DNA from: Micromonospora halotolerans
GTDB lineage: Bacteria; Actinomycetota; Actinomycetes; Mycobacteriales; Micromonosporaceae
Direction of reading: 5' to 3'
Assembly: GCF_032108445.1 (NCBI RefSeq)
Contig: NZ_CP134876.1
Location: 1,612,001 to 1,676,000 of the forward strand
DNA: 64,000 nt
The notes under the pieces are model-generated. The model was not told where the DNA came from. It worked only from the letters and a program-made list of their open reading frames with translations, and did not search any database. Every line of letters starts with the position of its first letter. Positions within the stretch are counted from its first letter, which is position 1. This document shows, in pieces, positions 29,021 through 36,796 of this stretch. A program made the translations under genes and the position numbers.

Positions 29021-31152
29021 GCGGCGTACCGGGGCAGAAGCCGTCGCCGGGGGCGAAAGCCGACGGGGCGCCGCCGCAGCGGCTGCCCGCGGCCGGGCGG
29101 CGCGGCGGCGGTGGGCCGCCGTGGATGGGCGCCGCCATGCCGGCGGAGAAGTCGATGAACTTCGGGCCGTCCGCCCGCCGGCTGCTGGGCCGCCTCCGGC
29201 CGCACCGGTTCTCGCTGGCCGCCATCATCACCCTGGCGGTGGCCAGCGTCGGGGCGAGCGTGATCGGGCCGAAGATCCTCGGGCACGCCACCGACCTGAT
29301 CTTCGCGGGAGTGGTGGGCCGGCAGATTCCCGCCGGCACCACCCAGGAGCAGGCGGTGGCGGCGGCCCGGGCCGCCGGCAACGACAACTTCGCCGACATG
29401 CTGGCCCGGATGGACATCGTGCCCGGCGCGGGCATCGACTTCACGGCGCTGGGCCGCACCATCACTCTGGCGCTCGCCCTCTACCTGGGCGCCAGCCTGC
29501 TGATGTGGTGGCAGGGCTGGCTGCTCAACGGGGTGGTGCAGCGCACCGTCCTGCGGCTGCGCGCCGATGTGGAGGAGAAGCTCAACCGGCTGCCGCTGCC
29601 CTACTTCGACAAGCAGCCCCGGGGCGAGCTGCTCAGCCGGGTCACCAACGACATCGACAACATCTCGCAGACCCTGTCGCAGACGCTCAGCCAACTGCTC
29701 AGCGCGCTGCTCACTGTGGTCGGCGTGCTGGCCATGATGGTGTGGATCTCGCCGCTGCTGGCCCTCGTCGCCCTGGTGGCGGTGCCGCTGTCGGTGGTCG
29801 TCACCCAGCAGATCGCCAAGCGGTCGCAGCGCCGGTTCATCGCGCAGTGGCGGCACACCGGTGAGCTGAACGGCCTCATCGAGGAGACGTACACCGGCCA
29901 CGAGCTGGTCAAGGTCTTCGGCCGGCAGCGCGAGGCGCAGGCCGCCTTCGCGGCCAAGAACGAGGAACTGTTCCAGGCCAGCTTCGGGGCCCAGTTCATC
30001 TCCGGGATCATCATGCCGGCGATGATGTTCGTGGGGAACCTCAGCTACGTCGCGATCGCCGTGGTCGGCGGGCTCCGGGTGGCCTCCGGCTCGATGAGCC
30101 TGGGCGACGTGCAGGCGTTCATCCAGTACTCGCGGCAGTTCACCCAGCCGCTCACCCAGATCGCCTCGATGGCCAACCTGCTCCAGTCCGGGGTGGCCTC
30201 GGCCGAGCGGGTGTTCGAGGTGCTCGACGCCGAGGAGCAGGCCCCGGACCGGCCCGCGCCGCCCCGGGTCACCGGCCGGGTCGAGTTCGAGCACGTCAGC
30301 TTCCGCTACGACCCGGACAAGCCGCTGATCGACGACCTCTCGCTGGTGGCCGAGCCCGGTCACACGGTGGCCATCGTCGGCCCGACCGGCGCCGGCAAGA
30401 CCACCCTGGTCAACCTGATCATGCGGTTCTACGAGCTGGACGCCGGCCGGATCACCCTGGACGGGGTGGACATCAGCTCGCTGCGCCGCGACGAGCTGCG
30501 CGGCCGGATCGGCATGGTGCTCCAGGACACGTGGCTCTTCGGCGGCACCATCCGGGACAACATCGCGTACGGGCGGCCGACCGCCACCGAGGAGGAGATC
30601 CTGGCCGCGGCCCGGGCCACCTTCGTGGACCGGTTCGTGCGCAGCCTCCCCGACGGCTACGACACCGTGATCGACGAGGAGGGCAGCAACGTCAGCGCCG
30701 GTGAGAAGCAGCTCATCACCATCGCCCGGGCGTTCCTCGCCGAACCGTCGCTGCTCATCCTCGACGAGGCGACCAGCTCGGTCGACACCCGCACCGAGGT
30801 GCTGCTCCAGCGGGCCATGGCGGCGCTGCGCACCGAGCGGACCAGCTTCGTCATCGCGCACCGGCTCTCCACCATCCGCGACGCCGACCTGATCCTCATG
30901 ATGGACCAGGGCCGGATCGTCGAGCAGGGCACGCACGACGAACTGGTCGCCGCGAACGGCGCCTACGCCGAGCTCTACCGGTCGCAGTTCACCGCGGCGG
31001 TGGTCGAGGAGGACGCCGCCGCGCCGCTGCCGGTCGGCGGGCCGCCCGGACGGCCCGGCGGACCGCCCGGAGGGCCCGGCGGACCGCCCGGAGGGCCTGG
31101 AGGGCCCGGCGGGCCGCCCGGGAAGCCGGCGGCCGCGCCGGCCGGGCGCTGA
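29017..31152 (+). CDS. ABC exporter half-transporter (ATPase + permease), subunit 2
   Basis: A 711-residue partner of the preceding subunit. A ~45-residue Gly/Pro/Ala-rich head precedes the six-helix membrane domain. The ATPase has Walker [10 protein letters not shown] (~462), signature [16 protein letters not shown] (~568) and a consensus Walker [13 protein letters not shown] with the catalytic Glu, so this is the hydrolytically competent half. The C-terminal ~38 residues are collagen-like Gly-Pro repeats ([13 protein letters not shown]). The pair most likely exports a drug or lipid under MarR control. Confidence 0.92.
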   Translation: MSGVPGQKPSPGAKADGAPPQRLPAAGRRGGGGPPWMGAAMPAEKSMNFGPSARRLLGRLRPHRFSLAAIITLAVASVGASVIGPKILGHATDLIFAGVVGRQIPAGTTQEQAVAAARAAGNDNFADMLARMDIVPGAGIDFTALGRTITLALALYLGASLLMWWQGWLLNGVVQRTVLRLRADVEEKLNRLPLPYFDKQPRGELLSRVTNDIDNISQTLSQTLSQLLSALLTVVGVLAMMVWISPLLALVALVAVPLSVVVTQQIAKRSQRRFIAQWRHTGELNGLIEETYTGHELVKVFGRQREAQAAFAAKNEELFQASFGAQFISGIIMPAMMFVGNLSYVAIAVVGGLRVASGSMSLGDVQAFIQYSRQFTQPLTQIASMANLLQSGVASAERVFEVLDAEEQAPDRPAPPRVTGRVEFEHVSFRYDPDKPLIDDLSLVAEPGHTVAIVGPTGAGKTTLVNLIMRFYELDAGRITLDGVDISSLRRDELRGRIGMVLQDTWLFGGTIRDNIAYGRPTATEEEILAAARATFVDRFVRSLPDGYDTVIDEEGSNVSAGEKQLITIARAFLAEPSLLILDEATSSVDTRTEVLLQRAMAALRTERTSFVIAHRLSTIRDADLILMMDQGRIVEQGTHDELVAANGAYAELYRSQFTAAVVEEDAAAPLPVGGPPGRPGGPPGGPGGPPGGPGGPGGPPGKPAAAPAGR

Positions 31153-31198
31153 CGTGGACGCCACGAGGGGCGACCCGGCCGGGGCGGGCCGCGTGCGG

Positions 31199-32416
31199 TC
31201 AGGCCGGCGGGAGCAGGTCGGCCGAGCGGGCGGCCACCACGCCGGCGACCAGCGCCAGCGCGTCGGCCACCGGCATCGGGTCGAGCCCGCGCCCGTCGCG
31301 CAGGCGCAGCGAGACCGCGCCCTCGGCCGCCTCCCGGGGGCCGATCACCCCGAGGTACGGGACCCGGCGGCGGGCCGCGTCGCGGATCCGGGACCCCAGC
31401 GAGCCGGCCAGGTCGACCTCGGCCCGCAGCCCGGCGGCCTCGGCCCGGCGGGCCAGCTCGACGGCCTCGCCGGCCTGCCCGTCGTCGACCGGGAGCAGCA
31501 CCAGCTGCACCGGGGCGTACCAGGCCGGGAAGGCGCCCGCGTGCACCTCGATGAGGTACGCGAACAGCCGCTCCATGCTGCCGACCAGGCTCCGGTGCAC
31601 CATGACCGGTCGCTTCCGGCGCCCGTCCGCGTCGGTGTACGACAGGTCGAACCGCTCCGGCTTGTCGAAGTCGAGCTGGATGGTGGAGATGGTCGACTCC
31701 CGGCCGGCCGCGTCGACGATCTGAATGTCGATCTTCGGGCCGTAGAAGGCGGCCTCGCCGGGGCCCTCGTGGTAGTCCACCCCGTCGAGCGCGACGCGGA
31801 GCAGCTCCTCGGCCCGCGCCCAGTCGGCGTCGTCGCCCACGTACTTCTCTCCCGGCCCGCGCAGCGACAGCCGGAACCCCGCCGGCCGGACGCCGAGCGC
31901 GGCGTGCGCCTCGCGGATCAGCCGCAGGATCTCCCGCACCTCGTCGCCGACCTGCTCCAGCGCGCAGAAGTTGTGCGCGTCGTTGAGCGAGATGGCGCGC
32001 ACCCGGGACAGCCCGCCGAGCACCCCCGAGCGTTCCGCCCGGTACATCCCGCCGATCTCGGCGACCCGCAGCGGCAGCTCCCGGTAGGAGCGGCCCCGGG
32101 CGCGGAAGACCAGCGCGTGGTGCGGGCAGAGTGCGGGGCGCAGCACGAACTCGTCGTCGGCGCTCAGCCGCATGGGCGGGAACATGTCGTCGGCGAAGTA
32201 GCCGAGATGGCCCGAGAGCTCGAACAGCTCCCGTTTGCCCAGTGGGGGCGAGTAGACGTGCCGGTAGCCGGCCCGGCGCTCCAGCTCCCGCACGTACTCC
32301 TCGACGGCGTGCCGGGCGGCGGCGCCCGCCGGCAGCCAGATCGGCAGCCCGGCGCCGGCCAGCGGGTCGGAGACGAACAGCTCCAGGTCCCGGCCGAGCC
32401 TGCGGTGGTCGATCAT
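31199..32416 (-). CDS. Short threonyl-tRNA synthetase lacking the editing domain
   Basis: 405 residues: only the class II catalytic core and anticodon-binding domain of ThrRS. The N-terminal TGS and editing domains (~240 residues of the ~640-residue housekeeping enzyme) are absent. The catalytic zinc ligands are intact: Cys97 (RPALCPHH), His148 (LNDAHNFC) and His274 (MVHRSLVGSMERL). Their spacings equal those of E. coli Cys334/His385/His511. Motif 2 is MYRAERSGVLGGLSRVR. The C-terminal anticodon domain begins near VQLVLLPV (~307). AAGGAG lies 6 bases before the ATG. A Thr-codon leader and hairpin upstream indicate starvation-induced expression as a second ThrRS. Confidence 0.88.
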   Translation of the reverse strand: MIDHRRLGRDLELFVSDPLAGAGLPIWLPAGAAARHAVEEYVRELERRAGYRHVYSPPLGKRELFELSGHLGYFADDMFPPMRLSADDEFVLRPALCPHHALVFRARGRSYRELPLRVAEIGGMYRAERSGVLGGLSRVRAISLNDAHNFCALEQVGDEVREILRLIREAHAALGVRPAGFRLSLRGPGEKYVGDDADWARAEELLRVALDGVDYHEGPGEAAFYGPKIDIQIVDAAGRESTISTIQLDFDKPERFDLSYTDADGRRKRPVMVHRSLVGSMERLFAYLIEVHAGAFPAWYAPVQLVLLPVDDGQAGEAVELARRAEAAGLRAEVDLAGSLGSRIRDAARRRVPYLGVIGPREAAEGAVSLRLRDGRGLDPMPVADALALVAGVVAARSADLLPPA

Positions 32417-32469
32417 GTCGCTCTCCTTGATCGGGTACGACCCGGAGGCGAACTGACCCGGAACGCCGC

Positions 32470-32500
32470 GAGGCCCCGGAGCGGATCGCCCCGGGGCCTC
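32470..32500 (-). terminator. Attenuator terminator hairpin before the short ThrRS gene
   Basis: On the transcribed (reverse) strand GAGGCCCCGG pairs with CCGGGGCCTC, extended inward by GCG/CGC around a 3-base loop after one mismatch. It starts 13 bases after the leader-peptide stop and ends ~53 bases before the ThrRS ATG, where a conditional terminator would sit. No gene ends here otherwise, so an ordinary terminator is not required. Confidence 0.7.
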
Positions 32501-32513
32501 GTCGACGGAAACG

Positions 32514-32567
32514 TCAGTGCGGCGCGCCGGGGATACCCGGCGTCGTGGTCAGCACCGCGCTACGCAT
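32514..32567 (-). CDS. Threonine-rich leader peptide (attenuator)
   Basis: The 17-residue reading frame MRSAVLTTTPGIPGAPH has three consecutive Thr codons (ACC ACG ACG) at positions 7-9, in front of a threonyl-tRNA synthetase gene on the same strand. A 7-bp hairpin, CGCCGGG-TATC-CCCGGCG (32525-32542), begins right at the last Thr codon, and the terminator hairpin follows the stop. The CCCCGG of the first hairpin's 3' arm can pair with CCGGGG of the terminator's 5' arm, giving an antiterminator when a ribosome stalls at the Thr codons. TACCGT (32574-32579) lies 6 bases before the ATG, so the peptide is probably translated from a leaderless start. Confidence 0.7.
   Translation of the reverse strand: MRSAVLTTTPGIPGAPH
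32525..32542 (-). promoter_or_regulatory. Attenuator segment 1:2 hairpin
   Basis: The perfect 7-bp stem CGCCGGG/CCCGGCG with loop TATC overlaps the Pro-Gly-Ile-Pro-Gly codons after the Thr run of the leader peptide. A ribosome stalled on the Thr codons would mask its 5' arm and free its 3' arm for pairing with the terminator. Confidence 0.6.
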
Positions 32568-32579
32568 GCGGCGACGGTA

Positions 32580-32930
32580 CGCGCGGCGACGCGGCGGACG
32601 CACCTCGATTTCGCGACGCACCCGGATCCGGTGCGGTGGGGGCGGGTCGCCGGCACGGGACCTGCCGGCGACCCGCGGCGGCCCGGCCGTCGGGAACGGG
32701 GGACCCGACGTCTCCGGAGCCGCGCGCCGCCAACGGTACGCCGCGGATCGGCGATCTGCCGCCCGCCCCGGCACTCGGCGACGCCCCGGCTGCCGGTCAC
32801 GTTCGGCGGCGCCGCATCGTTGAACACCAGTGGCCTGCGGGTGTCGGCCGTCACCGCCGGGCAGGGCTCCTCGCGGTGACGCGGGACACGCCGTCAGGCT
32901 CGGTCCGGTCTGACGGGGAACTCCGGCGAG
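32580..32930. other. Intergenic region between the ThrRS leader and the dedA-like gene
   Basis: About 350 GC-rich bases without a convincing gene. It should contain the ThrRS leader promoter on the reverse strand and the dedA-like promoter on the forward strand. Short inverted repeats such as CTCGGTCCGGTCTGACGGG near 32900 are visible, but I cannot assign them. Confidence 0.35.
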
Positions 32931-33611
32931 GTGGCGGTCGTGGCCGAACTCATCTCTGACGTCGCGTCGCCCACCTGGGCGTACGCGCTGCTGCTCACCC
33001 TGCTGGTCGCCGACGCCTTCGTGCCGGTGGTGCCGACCCAGGTCGTCATGATCACCAGCGGGGCGCTGACCGTGTACGGCGGGCTCAGCCTGCCGCTGAC
33101 CATCGCGGTCGGCGCGCTCGGCGTCTTCGCCGGCGACCTCGCCTGCTACCTGCTGGGGCGGACCGCCCCGACCCGCCGCGCGCCGCGACACGCGACCCCG
33201 GGACGGGCCCGGCGGGCCGCCGCCCGGGTCACCCGCGGGCTGCGCGAACCGGGGCCACTGGTGATCCTGCTCTGCCGGTTCGTGCCCGGGGGCCGGATGG
33301 CGGCCTGCTTCTCGGCCGGCCGCAGCCGGTACCCCTACCGCCTCTTCGTCCTCTACGAGGCCGCCGCGGCCATCTGCTGGGCCGCGTACGGGACGCTGGT
33401 CGGTCACCTCGGCGGGGCCGCGCTGACCGAGTCGGCGTGGCGGCTGCTGCTGATCGGCGGTGCCGCGGCGGCCGGGTTCGCGGGGGCGGGCTGGGCCATG
33501 ACGGTGATCAGCGCCCGCCACTCCCGCACGGCGGGCGAGGCGACGGCCATGCCGCTGGCGGACGCACGATTTCCGGAACACCTCATCGGCCTGAAGGAAG
33601 ACCAGCCATGA
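32931..33611 (+). CDS. DedA family (SNARE-associated) membrane protein
   Basis: The 226-residue inner-membrane protein has the DedA core: a first re-entrant/TM segment AFVPVVPTQVVMITSGAL (~residues 30-48), GVFAGDLACYLLGR (~63-77), then the conserved ILLCRFVPGGRMAACFSAG (~111) and Tyr-rich loop before AAAAICWAAYGTLVGHLGG. DedA proteins are linked to polyprenyl-phosphate or phospholipid recycling and membrane homeostasis. GTG 32931 or 32940 may be the start. Its stop overlaps the next gene's ATG (ATGA), so the two are translationally coupled. Confidence 0.85.
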   Translation: MAVVAELISDVASPTWAYALLLTLLVADAFVPVVPTQVVMITSGALTVYGGLSLPLTIAVGALGVFAGDLACYLLGRTAPTRRAPRHATPGRARRAAARVTRGLREPGPLVILLCRFVPGGRMAACFSAGRSRYPYRLFVLYEAAAAICWAAYGTLVGHLGGAALTESAWRLLLIGGAAAAGFAGAGWAMTVISARHSRTAGEATAMPLADARFPEHLIGLKEDQP

Positions 33612-33940
33612 CCCACGAAGTGAACCCGCGCGACGTCCGAGCCAGGGCCACGAAGGTCGACCCGACCTGGGACGAGCCCGACCGCGTGGCTCGGCGCGCC
33701 CATCTGCGGGAGCAGATGCTCGCCTCGGTCAGCGGTGTGCAGCTCGCCGAGATCCGCGAGCAGTTGGGCATGACCCAGACTCAGCTGGCCGAGGCCGCGG
33801 GGCTGCCGCCCGCGCGAATCAGCCAGATCGAGAACGGGGAGAGCAGCAACCTGGAGACGCTGAAGGCCTACGTGACGGGCCTCGGCGGGCATCTCGACGT
33901 CGTCGCCCGGGTCGGAGACATCCAGTTCGACGTGGCCTGA
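33608..33940 (+). CDS. XRE family HTH protein (HigA-like)
   Basis: A 110-residue DNA-binding protein with the helix-turn-helix QLAEIREQLGMTQTQLAEAAGLPPARISQIENGE (~residues 45-78), followed by NLETLKAYVTGLGGHLDVVARVGD, the C-terminal extension common in HigA-type antitoxins. No toxin gene lies beside it: upstream is the DedA gene and downstream a DUF998 protein. It is therefore either a solitary regulator or an orphan antitoxin. GAAGGAAG precedes the ATG at a suitable distance. Confidence 0.85.
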   Translation: MTHEVNPRDVRARATKVDPTWDEPDRVARRAHLREQMLASVSGVQLAEIREQLGMTQTQLAEAAGLPPARISQIENGESSNLETLKAYVTGLGGHLDVVARVGDIQFDVA

Positions 33941-34038
33941 GTCCCGGCCACCCGGACAACCGGTAGGGGGCGACCCCCGGATCGAAGTGGGTGGTGGTCC
34001 CGGATCCGTTTCGGGCGGTTCCGGCGACAGGCTGAGGC

Positions 34039-34722
34039 ATGCCTGGAACCCGGAGCAGTGGTCTGCTGGCCCTCGGCGGGATCGCCCTGGCGGCGGTGCT
34101 CACCGTCGTCGGTCACCTCGAGGTGAACGACAACCTGAATCCCTGGTCGCTGACCGTCAGCGACTTCGCCGTCTCCGACCGGGGCGGCGTGATCGACACG
34201 GCCATGGCGGTGCTCGCGGCGGCCACGCTCGTCCTCCTGCCGGCGCTGCGCCGGGCCGGCGCGGGCCGCCTCGCGGGGGCGCTGCTGGTGGCCTGGTCGG
34301 CCGGCCTGATGGCCGCCGCCGTGGTGCCCACCAACGAGCCCGGCCTGCCCATGGACGCCGCCGCCTACGTGCACCGGTACGCCTCGGTGGTGGCCTTCCT
34401 GGCCCTGCCCGTCGCCGGCTGGCTGCTCGCCCGGCGGCTCGGCGGGCGGGCCGCCGGGTGGGTGCGCGGCCTCGTCCTGACCAGTCTCGTGCTGGCCGCG
34501 GCGATGGTCTGGTCCGCCTACCCCGGCGACCGCCTGCTGATCGGCCTCGCCGAGCGCCTGCTCATCCTCGCCGAGGTCGCCCTGCTCGCGGTCGTCGCCG
34601 GCATCCTGGTCCGCCGCGAGATCGGCGAGGTGGCCGTTCCCCGGCTCCGGGACCACCCCCACCTCACCGAGCTGGCGGTGCCGGCCCGGCAGCGCGAGGT
34701 CACTCCAGCTCGTGGAGCATGA
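34039..34722 (+). CDS. DUF998 family membrane protein
   Basis: A 227-residue protein with about six helices, beginning SSGLLALGGIALAAVLTVVGHLEVNDNLNPWSLTVSDFAVSDRGGVIDT, which matches the start of DUF998 proteins. The later pattern of helices with HRYASVVAFLALPVAGWLL also fits. The function is unknown. The C-terminal 23 bases overlap the 3' end of lpdA on the other strand, so the two genes are convergent with no terminator between them. Confidence 0.75.
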   Translation: MPGTRSSGLLALGGIALAAVLTVVGHLEVNDNLNPWSLTVSDFAVSDRGGVIDTAMAVLAAATLVLLPALRRAGAGRLAGALLVAWSAGLMAAAVVPTNEPGLPMDAAAYVHRYASVVAFLALPVAGWLLARRLGGRAAGWVRGLVLTSLVLAAAMVWSAYPGDRLLIGLAERLLILAEVALLAVVAGILVRREIGEVAVPRLRDHPHLTELAVPARQREVTPARGA

Positions 34723-36103
34723 GCTGGCGGGCGGCCTCGGTGATCGAGCCGGACAGGCTCGGGTAGATCGTGATGGTCTGGGCCAGCTCGTTGACGGTGA
34801 GGTTGTTCTCCACCGCCATGGTGATCGGCAGGATCAGCTCGCTGGCCTTGGGGGCCACCACCACGCCGCCGATCACCTGGCCGCTGGCCGGCCGGCAGAA
34901 GAGCTTCACGAAGCCGTCGGCCAGGTCGGCCATCTTCGCCCGGGCGTTGCCGGAGAGCGGCAGCATCACCTGGCGGGCCGGGACCTTGCCGGCGTCGACC
35001 TCGTCCTGCGAGACGCCGACGGTGGCCAGCTCCGGGTCGGTGAAGACGTTCGCCGCGACGGTACGCAGCCGCAGCGGCCGGACCGCCTCGCCGAGCGCGT
35101 GCCACATGGCGATCCGGCCCTGCATGGCGGCGACGCTGGCCAGCGGCAGCACCCCGGTGCAGTCGCCGGCCGCGTAGATGCCGGGCACGTTGGTCCGGGA
35201 GACCCGGTCGACCGTGACGTAACCGCCCCGGGCCAGCTCCACGCCGTACTCGGCGAGGCCCAGGTCGCCGGTGTTGGGGATCGAGCCGACCGCGATCAGC
35301 GCGTGCGAACCGGCGACCACCCGGCCGTCGGCGAGCACCACCTCGACGCCGTCGCCGATCCGGCGGACCGCCTCGGCCCGCGAGTTGTTGAGGATGGTCA
35401 TGCCCCGGTTGCGGAACACCCGCTCGATCGCGGAGGCGGCGTCGGCGTCCTCGTGCGGCATGACCCGGTCCCGGCTGGACACCAGGGTGACGTCGACCCC
35501 CATGGCCAGGTAGGCGCTGGCGAACTCGGCGCCGGTCACGCCGGAACCGACCACGATCAGGTGCTCGGGCAGTTCGGGCAGGTCGTAGACCTGGCGCCAG
35601 GTCAGGATGCGCTCGCCGTCGGGCAGCGCGGTGGGGAGCTGGCGCGGGGTGGCGCCGGTGGCGATCAGCACGGTGGTGGCGGCGATCGAGTACTCCTCGC
35701 CACCCCCGGCCGGCGTGACGATCACCCGGTGGGTGTGACCGAGGGTGTCCTCGCCGAGCCGGGCGGAGCCGGCGACGAACTCGACACCGGCCTTGACCAG
35801 CTTGGTGTGGATGTCGGCGGACTGGGCCAGGGCGAGCCGCTTGACCCGCTCGTGCACGGTCCGGGCGTCGACCGTGACGGCCTCCAGCCCGTCGGAGTGC
35901 ACCCCGAACTCCTCGGTGTCGCGGTAGCCGGTGACCACCTCCGAGCTGGCGATGAAGGTCTTGGACGGCACGCAGTCGGAGAGCACGCAGGCGCCGCCGG
36001 CCCCCTCCGCCTCGACCACGGTGACATCAGCGTCCAGCTGGGCGGCGACCAGTGCCGCCTCGTAGCCGGCCGGCCCCCCGCCGATGATCACGATCTGGCT
36101 CAC
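34700..36103 (-). CDS. lpdA: NAD(P)H-quinone dehydrogenase, flavoprotein disulfide reductase family
   Basis: 467 residues related to dihydrolipoamide dehydrogenase: FAD-binding IVIIGGGPAGYEAALVAAQ (residues 3-21), the family region GACVLSDCVPSKTFIASSEV (~39), the NAD(P)-binding fold HLIVVGSGVTGAEFASAYLAMG (~175), and FAD site GIYAAGDCTGVLPLASVA (~305). The motif is GACVLSDCVPSK, not the canonical GTCLNVGCIPSK. In Rv3303c (LpdA), which I recall as its orthologue, the enzyme is a quinone reductase and not a lipoamide dehydrogenase. GTG 36103 is used because AAAGGA lies just upstream. Confidence 0.88.
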   Translation of the reverse strand: MSQIVIIGGGPAGYEAALVAAQLDADVTVVEAEGAGGACVLSDCVPSKTFIASSEVVTGYRDTEEFGVHSDGLEAVTVDARTVHERVKRLALAQSADIHTKLVKAGVEFVAGSARLGEDTLGHTHRVIVTPAGGGEEYSIAATTVLIATGATPRQLPTALPDGERILTWRQVYDLPELPEHLIVVGSGVTGAEFASAYLAMGVDVTLVSSRDRVMPHEDADAASAIERVFRNRGMTILNNSRAEAVRRIGDGVEVVLADGRVVAGSHALIAVGSIPNTGDLGLAEYGVELARGGYVTVDRVSRTNVPGIYAAGDCTGVLPLASVAAMQGRIAMWHALGEAVRPLRLRTVAANVFTDPELATVGVSQDEVDAGKVPARQVMLPLSGNARAKMADLADGFVKLFCRPASGQVIGGVVVAPKASELILPITMAVENNLTVNELAQTITIYPSLSGSITEAARQLMLHELE

Positions 36104-36120
36104 AGGGCCATCCTTTCGTT

Positions 36121-36180
36121 CGCGACTGCGGGGCTCCGCTCCGCTGCACTCCTCGCGCTCACCGCGCTCGCCCCCGACCA
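36121..36180. repeat. Repetitive leader sequence upstream of lpdA
   Basis: Sixty bases in the 5' region of lpdA are built of short related blocks (reverse strand: GGCGAGCGCGGTGAGCGC, GAGGAGTGCAGCGGAGCGGA, GCCCCGCAGTCGCG). The near-repeating GAGCG/GGAG pattern has no coding frame and looks like a dispersed intergenic sequence family; a shorter cousin (GAGCGAAGCGCGG) covers the start of the mutase gene at 44688. Confidence 0.45.
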
Positions 36181-36268
36181 ATGCTCACAGTGACTTTCTT
36201 CTCCCCGTCGCGCTCGACACGCACCGTCGTATTCTCCCCCACCCGTCGGCCGGGCTATCGTCATCGCC

Positions 36269-36724
36269 GTGCGTCTTTACGCCGCTTACGGCTCAAACCT
36301 GGACCCCGCCCGCATGCGTGCCTACTGCCCGCATTCGCCGATGGTGGGCACCGGTTGGCTGGAGGGGTGGCGGCTCACCTTCGCGGGCGAGGACGTCATC
36401 GGCTGGGAGGGCTCGGTCAGCACCGTCGTCGAGTCGCCGGGCGACCGGGTCTTCGTGGCGCTCTACGACATCCACCCGTACGACGCGGCCCAGCTCGACG
36501 AGATCGAGGGTGTGACCTCCGCGACGTACCGGAAGCTGACCGTGCGCGTCTCGACGCTCGACGGGGACGTGACCGCGTGGGTCTACGTCTTCGACGGGTA
36601 CGAGGGCGGCCTGCCGACGTCGTGGTACCTGTCGGAGATCGCGAACGCGGCGGAGAAGGCGGGTGCGCCGGACGACTACGTCACCGAGCTGCGGTCCCGC
36701 CCCACCGGCACCGCGTCCGCGTAG
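36269..36724 (+). CDS. Gamma-glutamylcyclotransferase-like (AIG2/GGCT fold) protein
   Basis: A 151-residue protein with the GGCT signature YAAYGSNLDPARMRAYCPHSPMVG (residues 4-27) and GWRLTFAGED, then the acidic catalytic-region strand VFVALYDIHPYDAAQLDEIEGV (~61-82) supplying the conserved Glu. Family members cyclise gamma-glutamyl amino acids to 5-oxoproline or cleave gamma-glutamyl amines. The substrate here is unknown; actinobacteria use mycothiol rather than glutathione. TATCGT (36256-36261) is 7 bases before the GTG start. It is divergent from lpdA, as Rv3304 is in M. tuberculosis. Confidence 0.85.
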   Translation: MRLYAAYGSNLDPARMRAYCPHSPMVGTGWLEGWRLTFAGEDVIGWEGSVSTVVESPGDRVFVALYDIHPYDAAQLDEIEGVTSATYRKLTVRVSTLDGDVTAWVYVFDGYEGGLPTSWYLSEIANAAEKAGAPDDYVTELRSRPTGTASA

Positions 36725-36796
36725 CGCGTCTCCCACCTCTCCAGTGTGCTCCGGGCGGTTCCCCGGGCGAGCGGCGCCCCCGGGACGGGTCGCGTA

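Noticed and set aside
32514..32930. T-box riboswitch upstream of the ThrRS gene
   Set aside because: No T-box sequence or specifier stem; a Thr-coding leader peptide explains the region better.
34700..36103. Dihydrolipoamide dehydrogenase of pyruvate dehydrogenase
   Set aside because: The CVLSDC motif differs from the canonical CLNVGC redox motif and the neighbours match mycobacterial lpdA, a quinone reductase.
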